In this document: piece by piece, positions 11,838 through 23,477 of the stretch
How the letters are laid out: each line of letters begins with the position of its first letter
Numbering within the stretch: position 1 is the first letter of the stretch
NCBI GenBank assembly: GCA_005765155.1
Contig: VCCP01000007.1
Span: 1,443,501-1,507,500 of the forward strand
DNA from: Zelopaecilomyces penicillatus
Taxonomy: Eukaryota; Ascomycota; Sordariomycetes; Hypocreales; Pseudodiploosporaceae
DNA length: 64,000 nucleotides
Reading direction: 5' to 3'
The notes under the pieces: generated by a model
Databases searched by the model: none
Told to the model about the DNA's origin: nothing
What the model saw: only the letters and a program-made list of their open reading frames with translations
Position numbers and translations under genes: made by a program

Positions 11838-13183
11838 TCATAGCTTCGACACGGCCTTGTTCTTTGATATCAAGGCGCCCCCCTTGCCGGCGTCGTAATC
11901 AACACCTTTCCTCCATCCAGTCCAGTCAGCCAGCATCTCCTCTCCGCCTTCTCCGACAGCTATATTATGGCCTTCGTATCCACCTCCAGGAACACCGCCA
12001 CCCTGGCCATACACGGCGGTATTTCCGCCGTCCCGTGGCGCCTCGCCATCAATAGCCAGGCACGGCGTCGCGCGCAGCGTCACGGCTGGTCTCTGGTCGC
12101 CCTCGCGCGAGGAAGAGGACGGTGATGAAGCACCGCGGGCCTCCAGCTCTGCATACTCCAGCACCGGTGTGCAGCAGGCATCTGTCCCGTCAAACACAGC
12201 TTCCCAATGCGTCCGTGTGTGGGCCTTGAAGGTATCGGCAAAGAGCTTGCGAAGTTCAGGCCACCGCTCGTCGTCCCAGCGGCATTCCTCCCATCGCTGG
12301 CTGCTATCTTGTAGGCCAAGACCTGTGAGTAGCGCAGCAAAAAACTGGGGCTCCAGTGCGCCTACGGACATATATTTGCCGTCGGCGGTCTCGTAGGTAT
12401 CGTACCAGGGACAGCCGCCGTCGAGGATGTTACGCCCACGACCGCGGTCACCAAGCGGTGTCTTGAGAGACATGCGCGGGAATGAGGCGAGATAGGAGCT
12501 GCCGTCGACCATGTTGGCCTCGACGACCTGACCCTTGCCGGAACCGGATGAGCCGCGCGCGAGGAGGGCGAGTAGGATGCCATGGACCAGCATAGCGCCA
12601 CCACCTGCAAAGTCGGCGAGAATGTTGCACGGCGCATGCGGCTTCTCGCCCTCACGACCCAGCAGACCCAGCACCCCAGACACGGCCAGGTAGTTGATGT
12701 CGTGACCCGCCATGGCGGCATAACGTCCATCACGGCGGAACCCCGTCATCCTCGCGTACACGAGCCGCGGGTTTGCCGCCATTAGCTCCTCCGGTCCGAG
12801 ACCCAGTCTCTCCAGCACACCCGGCCGGAATGGGTCGATGAGCACATCGGCCTTTTTGGCCAGGTCCTTGATAAGTGCGACACTGCGAGCGTCCTTGAGG
12901 TCTACAGCGATGGAGGCCTTGTAGCGGGCGAGCATATCTGGGGTGGGAATTGCGCCGCCGTCGGTCTGGGTCTGAGGCCGGTCTAGGCGGAGTACTGAGG
13001 CGCCTGCATCGGCGAGAAGCATACCGGCAAATGGCCCTGAGAAATGAGAATTAGGATAATGGTCATTTATTATTAGATCTTCATATTACTTGCTGGAGAT
13101 AGAAATCAATTGGGGACTTTACCTGGTGCCAGGCCAGCAAGCTCGAGGACTTTGATGCCCTTTAACGGGGCTGGTCCAGTCAT
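11838..13183 (-). CDS. CaiB/BaiF family CoA transferase, alpha-methylacyl-CoA racemase-like, PTS1
   Basis: Class III CoA-transferase fold protein most like alpha-methylacyl-CoA racemase (AMACR), which epimerises 2-methyl-branched acyl-CoAs before peroxisomal beta-oxidation. Two exons: 13183-13123 and 13036-11838 (86-nt intron), 419 aa. The intron splits LAGLAPGPFAGMLLADAGA, which is continuous after splicing. Positions matching the AMACR catalytic residues are visible: His-Asp in GHDINYLA, Asp in ILADFAGGG and Glu in GALEPQFF. The C-terminus is VSKL, a canonical peroxisomal PTS1 (SKL), supporting a peroxisomal matrix location. A Gly-rich loop near the C-terminus (about 40 residues before the end) looks variable. 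It could instead be a CoA transferase for another substrate. Confidence 0.9.
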
Positions 13184-13770
13184 CTTGTTTGAGCGTAAGC
13201 TTTGGCTGGTGTTTTATCGATGATTCTGGGTTGCCACAATGATGTTACGAGTAGGTCTAAGTGATTGTACATATGAGAGGATGCCAGCTAAAAGTGCGCT
13301 CCCCAATTATATTGTTTGTTTCTCAGACGTTGAGCAGAGGCTACATCGGACTGTTTGTAGGTGACGCAGGAGGGAGACGGAGCGGAGGCGGCTTTGCGGA
13401 ATCGCGCCGGTCCCCATCATTAATAGGTGCTTGAGCCGAGGTCTCGGTGTGGGGTAGCGATGGACTTGGTATTACAGTGTTAGTGTCTGATCGCGTCCTA
13501 TATCTGCCCAGGAGTAACCAACTACCTACTAATTATCAATCATCCCAGGAAGTATACGGTGTGAGCAAGGGAACCAAACATAACAGAAATTGTACTTTAT
13601 TCAAGAGCATATCAAATGCAGTCGCTAATGACTAAGGAATAAACGCCAGGCTTGTCTATAAAGCGCTGTGACAATCTATACCATGGCCAGCCAGGTCCGC
13701 GGTATTGGGGAAAACGCCAAAAACTCCTCATAAAAAACCCTTCATTCCCATATTTCCTTTAGGTTCCCCT
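13184..13770. other. Spacer between racemase promoter and GDH1 3' end
   Basis: Both neighbours are on the minus strand, so this holds the racemase upstream region and the GDH1 3' UTR. No gene recognised. Confidence 0.55.
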
Positions 13771-15445
13771 TTACTGCGTAGACCACCAGTCTCCCTGGTC
13801 ATGCATGGCCTGTACAACCTTGACGAAGCCCGCAATGTTGCTTCCAGCGACTAAGCTTGGCAGCTCGCCTTCCCCTGATTGCACGTACTTCTTGGCATTC
13901 TCGAGACCAGCGGTAAAGGCATCCTTCATGATGTCTTTGAGCTTCTGGTCAACCTCTTCTTCTGTCCAGGTCAAGCGCTGGCTGTTCTGTGCCATCTCCA
14001 AACCAGACACGGCGACACCACCGCAGTTGGCTGCCTTTCCGGGGGCGTACCAGATTGACTGCTGACCCTTTTCGCGACGCTGTGCCTCGAATAGGTCAAT
14101 AGCCTCTTGCGTGCATCCCATGTTGGAGCCTTCGGCCACGGCCACAACACCACTGGCGATGAGAGCCTCGGCTTCGGCCTGGTTGACTTCGTTCTGTGTC
14201 GCGCAGGGCAAGGCAACATCTACGTTGCCAACGTGAATCCAAGGCCGTGCCCCGTCAAAGTACTTGAACTTGTCCTCGTACTTGAAGTCGGTCAAGGGAC
14301 GTCGCTGCACCTTCAGAGCCGCGATCTCGTGAACATTCTCTGGCGTCAACTCGCCACCATCTGATGCAACGAGACAGCCTTTGGAGTCTGAAAAGGAGAC
14401 AACAGTCGCGCCAAGCTCAATGCATTTGAGAGCAGCGTATTGTGCGACGTTGCCAGATCCAGAAATGGCCACACGCTTTCCAGCCCAGCCACCTCGTCCA
14501 GCGTGCTCGAGCATATGGCCGACGTAGTAGACAAGACCGTAGCCAGTTGCCTCTAGAAAGTAGGACAGACAAGATTAGCAAAACTGATTTCCTCTTTTTC
14601 GAAAAGACACCGATTCAAGGGCTACCAAGCACTTACCAGGACGAATCAAGCTTCCACCCCATGTAAGGCCCTTGCCAGTAAGGACACCTTCCCACTTGTT
14701 TCTCGCCTGACGATAAGCACCGAACAGGTAACCAATCTCACGACCAGAGACACCAATGTCACCGGCTGGGACATCAGTTTCAGCACCAATGTGCTTGGAG
14801 AGCTCTCTCATGAAAGCCTGGCAGAATCGTCGAATCTCGTTGTCGCTCTTGCCTTTGGGGTCGAAATCAGCGCCTCCTTTGCCGCCTCCCATGCTCACTG
14901 TGTTTTGAAATAATTAGCCAACGACCGAGAGTATGGAGTGATCAAGTTGGATTGCTTACATCCAGTCAATGCATTCTTGAAAATCTGCTCAAATCCGAGG
15001 AATTTAAGACTACGAGCACCACTCGGTTAGCCATCACTTCCTAAACATATCTGAACAGGTCCATCACGCTTTCGAAGGGGACATACATGGACAGATTGAC
15101 GGTGGGATGGAACCGAAGACCGCCCTTATACGGGCCAAGGGCAGAGTTGAACTGGACTCGAAAGCCTCGGTTGACGCGAAGCTGGCCTTTGTCGTCCTCC
15201 CAGACAACTCGGAACTGGATGACACGTTCAGGAACGGAGCATACTTCCAGTGCTGTGCGGTATTCGGGATGCTCTTGGAAAAGTGTGCTATCCTCGAGGG
15301 TGCTTGCAAGCTCTGCAATCGTCGTTTTCTGTCAGTTCTGATGTGCCATCTTAAACAATTCAGGAAACCCCAGTTTGTAGAGTTGGTTAAGAAACGCACC
15401 CTTGTAGGCCTGCTCGAATTCGGGCTCAATTGGAAGGTTAGACAT
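13771..15445 (-). CDS. GDH1: NADP-specific glutamate dehydrogenase
   Basis: Catalyses reductive amination of 2-oxoglutarate with ammonium and NADPH, the main ammonium assimilation route. Five exons inferred: 15445-15400, 15312-15087, 15009-14960, 14897-14637, 14552-13771 (introns 87, 77, 62 and 84 nt), giving 454 aa, the usual fungal length. The sequence starts MSNLPIEPEFEQAY. Dimerisation/substrate motifs are RVNRGFRVQFNSALGPYKGG and FKNALTGLSMGGGKGG (substrate-binding lysines). The Rossmann half has GKRVAISGSGNVAQYAA (dinucleotide loop GSGNVA), and the C-terminal part has AEGSNMGCTQEAI. The 50-nt third exon is small but keeps frame exactly. Upstream, a CCAAT at about 15658 and GATA-like elements could be nitrogen-responsive; that is inference only. 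Confidence 0.96.
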
Positions 15446-17655
15446 GGTGATGTCGGGGTCGTTTGTGTCTGTGTTGTAGAAGTGTGAAGTCGGCGCAAGG
15501 TAGGGATGTTGGAGGGTTTAAGGGATGAGAGGGAGGAGGGCGAGTCGCAAGTTAGAGACGCCGAAGATGAGAGCGAAGAAAGTTCGGTGGAATGGATCGA
15601 GAGGAGTGGCGGTTGAATAGATAATGTTCAGGATGAAGAGCAGAGAATCGGTGGCGACCAATGAGCAATAACAAGGCTTCCAGAGGTGAACGATAAGAGA
15701 TGAACGCCAATGGTATGTTTGCAATTGATCAAGACTTGGAAACTAAACTCCGGGATAGAACCAGTGGCGGCGCCTTGTTATATAGATGGACGATGATGGG
15801 CCAATATTACAGATGACATCACCCTCACCAGCGCATCTCCAATATTCAGTCTGAAACAGCAGAGGTGTTGTTATCCACCGCCGACTCCGGCCATTTTTCG
15901 TGCTCCTGCTCCTTTGACGCGTCCCATCTTCAATTATCCCGCGCAAAGCGATCCCGAATTCCTCCTCGCCCCCCTGGGGGAGGGGCCATGACAGATAGAT
16001 CCCGTCCATTGAATTATGGTACGTTACCTTAGCGCCCGCGAGAATCAAAGGCAAGATAAAAGAGAATGGGGTCACATCACCCTCCACAGCACACACCCCC
16101 TGGGAGCGGTGGCCTGACTGGTTGAATCATGGGCGGACGACGGGATGAGCTGAGCATGATAGTTTCTCAAAAAAAAAGACCGAGTCCGGTACTATCGGTC
16201 CGTTGCCATTTGTATGTGCTAGCTGAAGGCTTGTTTGCGGGCTGGCTATGGGATTTGGCATGGTGTAAGCTTTGTAAACAGGCAGTGCCGTTATCGCTTC
16301 ATGTCCGGCGCCGGAGAGGCGTTCCAATTGCTACGGACGCCGCCGCCCGAAGAGGCGAGTTGTAAGCAAGTGAATGGATGGATGGAGGCGTAATGTGTCT
16401 GAGCAGCGAGTCAAACGCCAGACTAACTGGAATGATTAAAGATTGCCGGCGGCCTCGGATAGGGAAGCCGCAACGTTATCGGGTGGGCTGGCTGGTTCAC
16501 CTCAAAGCCTCGTTGTTGTCTTGGCCTATCGCAGATTAGATGAGCAGATAGAGGTCAGATCTGTATGCAATTGCAGATTCAATTGTGTCGCCAGATTGCC
16601 TCTGGCCAATGGCGAGCCAGACGGGTCCGGAGATGCACGTTATTCCGTCCCCCCCCCCCCAGGCAACACCGAACGCCGTTACCGGGGGGGGGCTGCGGCA
16701 GCGCTTTGGTATAACGTTGTTAGCATTATTATCACAGGCTTCAAAACGTCTCCAACGTATCGTATCGAGAGTGTCAATCAACCACAAAGATAGGGAGAGT
16801 ACGGAGTTACCCTTGAATGGTACACATATAGCTCGTATTTACGAGAAACACGTCGTTTTCCGTGGCGAAATATCGGTTTCAAGATCAAGATTCTGAACAT
16901 GATGTTTACAATTGGTAACGACGTCACATAATACATCTGCTATCTCTGTCTCAAACCTAGATATTGCTCACACCCTGCTGTCGTCCTCGTTGATCTCTTC
17001 CCGAGGATCTACTGCTGCTCCATTTCTCGACAATCGCCAGCTTCACCTACTGCGATGCATTGCTTGGCTTTGTCGCCGTTTATTTCGCCACACGCAAAGT
17101 GTCAAAAGTTGAAGACCATGTGAAGAGATGACTAATCGTACATGTGTTAAGCACCCCCAGACTTTCTTGACTAGAGGACAGATGCATCATGCATGCAACT
17201 AATAAGGTCTCACGTCGCGTCATGTCACGTCACGGCCCGTGAAATGTCCCTTACGACAACGAACCAGTGAATTGTGGGTCGCAGGGCTCACAAAGGCAAA
17301 GTCGCAGGTTGCAACCAACTTTTGCCCATCAAAGATTGGCCCGCAGTGCGTAAGATCCGAAGACGAATCCGTCCCAGCCCTGCAAAAAAGGGTTACGACA
17401 CGCATGTGCTTCACAGGCTCTAAGCAACCCACCAAGGTTCTGCGGCGCTGGCTGTCAAAGCTACCAGACCAGTAAGACGAGGTGGGGGGAAGAGTAAGAG
17501 AGAGAGAGAGAGAGAGGGAAAAGGTGGGAGAAAGAGAGCGCCTGAATCCACAGCCGTGACCGGAAGCAAGCAAACCACTTTGCCGCATTCGGTCCATTCG
17601 CAGGACTTCAGTCCCGGGGTCTTTCCATGTACCACCGCATCCCCCTGCCAGTAGG
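15446..17655. other. Intergenic between divergent GDH1 and BTB gene
   Basis: 2.2 kb with no recognisable gene. It contains a C12 run (16649-16660) facing a G9 run (16684-16692) that could form a hairpin, and a GA-rich microsatellite around 17497-17516 just upstream of the BTB start. It is likely mostly promoter sequence for the two flanking genes. Confidence 0.55.
16649..16692. repeat. C12 / G9 inverted homopolymer pair
   Basis: Twelve C (16649-16660), a 23-nt spacer and nine G (16684-16692) could fold into a 9-bp GC stem. Confidence 0.75.
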
Positions 17656-19167
17656 ATGGGCGAGTCTGCGGCAGCAACAGCAGCTGCCGATGGAGATGGG
17701 CCCGACGGTGCCAAGACCGGCCGAAGTGTTGTTGTCCAAGTCGCCGACGAAGGCGACATCGTTCTGGATGTGACGTTTGAAACCTCGATCGAGACACTCC
17801 GGATCAGCCACAAGGCGGCTCTTGCTGCTGCGAGAAAGGCCGGCTCCCAGGCTGCAAGCCTGCCCGTGTTCAAGTCAAAAGTCAAAGTGGCGTACCGTGT
17901 GAGCTTGGAGGCGCTCAAGAAACACTCGAAATACTTTGAAAACCTCCTTTCCAACTCGCAGTTTCGAGAAGCAACACTTATCGAGACGGCCCACCGCGAG
18001 CTTGCCGCCAGGCAATTGAAGCCTTCGCAGGCTGATGCTGAGGACCTGCCATGGATCACCATCACGGACGACGACGAAGCCACCAAGGCAGCACGGCGCG
18101 AGCATGCCTTTGAGGACATTCTCCGAATCATTCACCAAAAGCCCCCTAAAGCCACTCGTGTAGTCATGTCCGAGGTCACCACAATGGCCATCATCGCAGA
18201 CCGGTTTGACTGCGTCAGTGCCGTAGCTCGCTCTCTCAACAGTGACTTGAAGTTCAAATGGCCCGTGACTGGCACCCGGCCCCTGCTTGACGATAGCGGG
18301 CGCGCTACGAGTGCAGAGCAAACGCTGCGTGAGAAGATTCTCGTTTCCTGGCTACTCGGGCAGCCAATGCGACTACACCAAGCATCACGAGAACTGATTA
18401 CTCGAGGGTCCAGTTTATGGAGTGCGTTCCACGATGGCAACTCGGAATTGACTGCGGCTTGGTGGAACTTGCCGGAAGGACTTGAAGGTAGCCAATTCCC
18501 CTTTCCTGGGGCTTCCTCAGAATCATATATGCTTGGGTATTATTTCAGTAACTGACCCTTCACAGCGGAGCTACAATACCGGCGTGAATGTATCTTGAAT
18601 ACGATTGCGTCAGTCCAGCGTCACTTTCTCAATCTTTACTCGTCCAAAGAGAGGCAATGCAAGCTTGGCTACGACTCCAGTGCCGCTTGTGATTCGTTCC
18701 AGCTTGGTCAAATGCTCAAGTTTCTAGTCACCAAAAATCTCCTGTTTCTTGTCGACTTCAGCCCGGCATCTCTCGACTCGGTTCCAGATACTGCAATGCT
18801 CGACATTGACGAGCTGCTTACGACACTGAAGCAGTGCCCCAACTACCAGGTCGACAAGCACCACTCCAACTGCGGGCTTCGTATACGCATTGACTCGATA
18901 TTGGATTACATACGTGCTATGCTGTCTGCAAGCGTCATTTCAATTTCCCACGCTGACTGGAAAAAACGTCGCGCGGATGTGTCTTGGGTGATGCATAAGG
19001 CTGCTAGCGAAATGTCTGACAACAACGAGGACAAAAAGAAGCCGTTTCTGTTTACGAGGGCCGTCTCCAACGATCAAAGGTTGCGATATGAGGGAGCTAT
19101 TTATACAGATCGCATGTCGAAGAGCTTATTTACAGCTGGTGTCTGGGATTGGACGCCTGAATCATGA
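17656..19167 (+). CDS. BTB/POZ domain protein of unknown function
   Basis: Two exons, 17656-18487 and 18566-19167 (78-nt intron), giving 477 aa. Residues ~60-150 have a BTB/POZ-like core: YRVSLEALKKHSKYFENLLS, a split acidic linker (ITDDDEATK), then helices HAFEDILRIIHQKPP and IIADRFDCVSAVARSL. This is the layout of many fungal BTB proteins that bind Cul3 or self-associate. The C-terminal half is helical, with no kelch, BACK or other named domain visible; it contains two Cys/His-bearing patches (CPNYQVDKHHSNCGLR). I do not recognise an experimentally studied orthologue. The gene converges on FTR1 with about 360 bp between stops. The second exon continues the frame cleanly (GLEAELQYRREC), so the gene looks intact. 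Confidence 0.8.
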
Positions 19168-19527
19168 AATTTTCCTACGTCTTGGGGGGAATACGATTGG
19201 AATGAATGATATAACGTGTTAACATTGTGTGCGCATTAAGTTTCGATGACTGGTGATTATGGACTTGAGAGGAACAGTTTGAGGCGCATCAAACAAAATG
19301 GGCATTGGTTATTAAGACGCTAGCCGTTTGGACACCTGCAAATGTGCAGGTCGACAACTAATAGATTAAGCAGATGTGGACAGTTATAAAGATGTATACA
19401 TATATATATATATATATAGATTGCATTTTTTCCGGCAGGAACTTAGAAGCCCCCTTGTATGGGTATTTCCTCAACGGTTTTTCTCATCTTCTCATTGATT
19501 TGCTCTTCATTTTAATAGACCCCTGTC
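19168..19527. other. Convergent 3' spacer with (TA)n tract
   Basis: Spacer between the BTB gene and FTR1 stops. It holds an AT dinucleotide microsatellite around 19397-19418 and no gene. Confidence 0.6.
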
Positions 19528-20763
19528 TCAATGAGTAACAGCAGTCGCATTTTCTCGTGCATTTTTCATATCTGGAACGACACTGTCGTTGCTATCACTC
19601 CTGTGGTGCTCCTCGTTGTCAGTTACAGAAATAGCCTTGGCTTTCATGAATGGCCAGCGGCCTTTTGTCTCGTGGAATCTCATGACGATGAAGGCGGAGA
19701 TGACGAAAATCCAATAGACGTTGTATGAGATGACGGAGCCGTATGTTGCGGAGTTGGTCCAGCCTAGGACAGCGTTGAAGATGCCCCAGCCATCGCTGGT
19801 GGCACCATTGGGTGTGCAGCACTATTTTGATGATGAGTTAGATAATTATACGAATGTTTGAAGGGTTGCTGTAACGGCTTCAAGGAACTTACATTTACGT
19901 GCCAAACGCTCTTATCAACGTCATAGGATCCTGGGCCTGAGCCAAGTTCCTCAGCATCGCCGCCAATGACTTTGCCCCATTGGGCTTGCTCGAAACTCCA
20001 AACTGAACGGGAAAACAGTCCCGCGGCGACCAGATATAGCAAGCAAGTAGAAGCTACAAGGAATATCTGCAATCTTGCGCTTGATCCTCCCCTAAAATAC
20101 GTGTTAGAAAAAGGGGCCACATATACGGAGTCAACACCATCTGTGGAGGTGGAAATAGACTTACTTGTACAAGACCCATCCAACAGCTCCTCCGACGAGA
20201 AGTCCAACAATCACGGGCAAGGGAACAGCAGTGACGGGAGCAGAAAATGAGACTCCAGCAACGAAGACGACAGCCTCGATACCCTCACGCAGCACAGTAA
20301 CAAAGGGCAGCGCAAACATGGCATACTTCTCAAGAGCCCTGCCAAGCCAGCCGCGGGTTGAGCCGGCGCTGAGAGGCGCCTCAAGAGCCTTGGCGAGCTT
20401 GACACGCCACTTATCCTGCATCTTACCGATCCGCAGCAACGCAGCGCCCATGATGGTGATGATGATGGACGCAAAGAGCGCAAAGGCGCCCTCGTAGTAG
20501 TTTTCATTCTTCTCCCACGAGTTGGTGCCGACAGTGTAGAAGACGCCGATGAGGGCACCCGCAATGATCATGCAGATGAGAAACCCGATGCCCGTGCCGA
20601 GCCAGACCTGGCGCCGCAGCTGCTTGTATACTTTGACATCGCGGTTGGGGCCATCGAGGGTCTGTTTGAGGAAGGCGAGGAGGACGGAGACGATGATGAC
20701 GGTCTCGAGGGTCTCGCGGAAGACGACGAGGAAGACGGGGACGGAGAAGATGTTGGGAGCCAT
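19528..20763 (-). CDS. FTR1: High-affinity iron permease FTR1
   Basis: Plasma-membrane permease that imports Fe(III) handed over by the multicopper ferroxidase FET3. Three exons: 20763-20165, 20091-19893, 19821-19528 (introns 73 and 71 nt), giving 363 aa. The start at MAPNIFSVPVFLVVF matches the family; an open frame reaches 41 codons further upstream but looks non-coding. Seven hydrophobic segments are visible. The two iron-relay motifs are RETLE (residues 16-20, TM1) and REGIE (159-163). The TM6-7 loop holds the DVDKSVWHVNVCC segment. The C-terminal tail after the last TM (YWIFVISAFIVMRFHE) is cytosolic and Ser/Asp/Asn-rich. FET3 lies divergently 2.7 kb away, the classic fungal pairing. Confidence 0.97.
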
Positions 20764-21073
20764 TGTGGAAGGATGACTGACTGACTGCCCTTGTTGAATC
20801 TGAGTCCTTAGGAGCTTAAGAAAAAAAAGATACCAGAAACAACAAGAAGGGCAACCAAAAGGATCAATGGGTCGGGTCAATGGCAAGCCGCAACCTGGAG
20901 AGGGAAACCAGTTGGAGTACGAAAACCGTTATGGGACCAATCGTTATGTATTGCCAGGTTTCTCGAGACGCTTAGTTGCTTAATTACTTACACTAGGTGC
21001 CATGCAGGCAAGGAAGAGAGAAAGAAAGCCAGCTTCAATAAAAAAAAGTAAAAGGGTGGTGTCGGTTTCTCGG

Positions 21074-21082
21074 ATCTGATAA
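21074..21082 (+). promoter_or_regulatory. Iron GATA-repressor site (ATCTGATAA)
   Basis: Perfect match to the ATCWGATAA consensus of SreA/SRE/Urbs1-type iron-responsive GATA repressors, preceded by G. It is about 310 bp upstream of the FTR1 start. Confidence 0.7.
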
Positions 21083-22045
21083 GCTCGTCAACCGAGCCGG
21101 GCGGCGCATTCCCACTATTCTCAGTATTCCAGGCCCAGGCATGAAATATTGGGTTAAGTGGTTCCCCCTTCAAATGCAAAAATAAAAACAATAAAATGAC
21201 AGGAAAACTATGCAAAATCAATAGTGTGCAACCATTCATCCCACCTCCAAGCGTCAATGGAGAAATGTGAAGTGTGTGCCGGGGGGGGGGGTTCTTCGTA
21301 TGTGTGTATTTACGGCCTTGTGACAAGCGGCGGGGCGGTTGTTCCCATGTAATGAGCTCTGTTACGTACGTGTATTATTATGGGCTTTCTCAATGTAACA
21401 GGTAGCTTTAAATCAGATCATATCATGGGAGACACATGAAGAACAGGCACCCTTCGAATGGGTGGGGGGCTGTTTAGTACCGAAAAGTGCTAACTCTAGA
21501 CGAGGCATAGCGCGGCAAGCCATCGGCAAAAGAATGCCGTGCTGAGGTGGGACAAAGCCATGTGCAGGGAACTAATAAACTTGGGGGCGCCCAACCCGAT
21601 GGTGATTGATACGATAGAGTTTTGCTGTTCGGTTTCTGTGTTTTCTGTCTCGGAGGAACTCTAGACACAGGCGTTGCCGCCGATGCTGCTGCAGCCTGCA
21701 GAGAACGCACGGGGTTGATGGACTAGGTAGGTAGGTAGGTAAGTAAGTAAGTCAAGGTAAGGAAAGGTAGGTACTGTAGGGAACCTGGAGAATGGAGTGT
21801 GACATCGCGCACCGGCGTAAAAAGGCCAGGATCTTTTGCGGTTGACGGGGGGCAGAGATGGAATAGGCAATTCACGACATTTATCGGGGGCTGTCTTCCC
21901 ATCTCTTCAGCCCACAGGGTCATTGGGTATCAGGTAGAGAATGTGAGTGGTGGAATAAGTTCAAGAATGTGGTGTGGATAATAATAGCGGCGTTTGTGTA
22001 TTGATTGATTAATGAATAGCTTTTGCAAGGCCGAGTTAGATGATC

Positions 22046-22054
22046 TTATCTGAT
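22046..22054 (-). promoter_or_regulatory. Iron GATA-repressor site (ATCAGATAA on minus strand)
   Basis: Reads ATCAGATAA on the minus strand inside GGATCAGATAAGATCA, giving a perfect consensus core with extra GATA/GATC bases around it. It lies roughly midway between FTR1 and FET3. Confidence 0.7.
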
Positions 22055-22585
22055 CCGTTCTTGCAGCCCACCAACTTCGCAGTAGTCTGACATGGCTGGC
22101 GGACAAGGATCCTGGGTGGTGGGTTGGTGGTTGGTTGGTGCTGTTATCAATCAGCAGCATTGATTACCCCATCTTTAATAAGAGAAAAAAAAAACCACGC
22201 CCAATCCTCGGAACTCGGGACGAAATGCCAAGAGCCAAGAGCCAAGAATCGATGGCCAAGCTTTTTGGCCTGTGAAAGTGGGCATCGGATTATCTGGACA
22301 GACAAAGACGAGACGAACCTCCATCGCATTATCATCATCATCATCAGACTTCTCCCCTCTCTCTTGAACGGCCATCCCACAATCCTGCAATTGAATTCAT
22401 CTTTTCTACTATGACTACTCATCTACATCGCATAAGCCGAAAACCCACTTGGTAGGTGAGAGAAGAAAGAGACGAAGCTTACACCTACACTTTCTTAGTT
22501 CTACCCACCCTATCCCTGCCCTGTTCTGTCAGATTGATACCCTGTCAAAGCATCCCCCTCCCCTGTTATTCATGGGTTTACCGAT

Positions 22586-22609
22586 GGGGGGGGGGGGGGG
22601 GGGGGGGGG
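22586..22609 (+). repeat. G24 homopolymer tract
   Basis: Uninterrupted run of 24 G on the plus strand in the FTR1-FET3 intergenic region. It is likely length-variable and prone to assembly error. Confidence 0.9.
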
Positions 22610-23204
22610 TGGTTTTGGTCCCTTTGATTTTTTGATGTCGGGAGACTTATTTCCCTTGCTTGGAGGGAGAGAAAAATTAAAATCTTATTCTCATTATCGT
22701 TATATTTATGCAGCAGTTCTGTGGGGCCCATGGTTTTTTTTTAGAGGAACAGACAATTTTGTAACACCAAGAATAGAGAGAGAGAGAGAGAGAGAGAAGC
22801 TCGGGGATGACGAATGCCGAATCGTCGCCGAGCCGACGGTGGCATGATTTTTGAATTCTGATTTCTCATGTCATTGTCATGGCGGGTTTCTTCTTATGCC
22901 AACGAGGTCGATGCTCGCTCGCCGAGGAAAAGCTCGACAAGACAACATTAATAAACACGAAGAAACATCGTCCTTACAGTAACCTACCTCGTAGACGGCA
23001 TCTGATCTCGGCAACACACACACCCCCTCCCCTCCTCTCTCTCACACTCCTCCAGCTACCCCCCCTTCTCTTTTTTTATTCGGCCACCTGAGAAAACAAG
23101 AAAACCGATAGTCAAAACGAGGGACCTGCACTGCAGCTTTAACTGGTGTACCACTACTCTTTAGCATCCACACACACACCTGATCCCTCTCCATCGAGAC
23201 AACG

Positions 23205-23213
23205 ATCTGATAA
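23205..23213 (+). promoter_or_regulatory. Iron GATA-repressor site (ATCTGATAA)
   Basis: Perfect ATCWGATAA, preceded by G, about 265 bp upstream of the FET3 start codon, where a repressor site would be expected. Confidence 0.7.
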
Positions 23214-23477
23214 CATTTAAAATCTTTAGCCTGGGCCGCCGCCGCCGCCGCCGCCGCCGCCTTTATTTCTCTTCCAATAATCGTGTGTGTTGGGAAAACG
23301 GGAGACAAAGGGCCAATTGAAGTGCCCCATCTAACGGGAATTAAGACAGAAAGCTGTTTTATTTTATTTTTTGGGGCTCGTCAAGCTCTCTCGTAGCTTA
23401 GAGAGACTTACAACACAACACAACACAACACAACCCAATCCTTACACACACAAAATCTATCAGACAAACACACAAAG

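Larger units (their letters stand above)
20764..23477. promoter_or_regulatory. Shared FTR1-FET3 divergent promoter region
   Basis: 2,714 bp between the two start codons with no recognisable gene. It holds three GATCWGATAA elements (annotated separately), CCAAT boxes at 20937-20941, 22201-22205, 23313-23317 and 23435-23439, and many simple repeats: a GGTA tract near 21724, a G24 run (22586-22609), a GA tract (22774-22797), a CCG tract (about 23235-23261) and ACAACACA repeats (about 23409-23435). CCAAT with GATA sites fits SreA plus CCAAT-complex/HapX control known for these genes in other fungi, but factor binding is inferred. Confidence 0.7.

Noticed and set aside
20764..20886. Upstream in-frame extension of FTR1
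   Set aside because: The family starts at MAPN...FSVPVF; the upstream part has Cys/Pro-rich non-conserved sequence.
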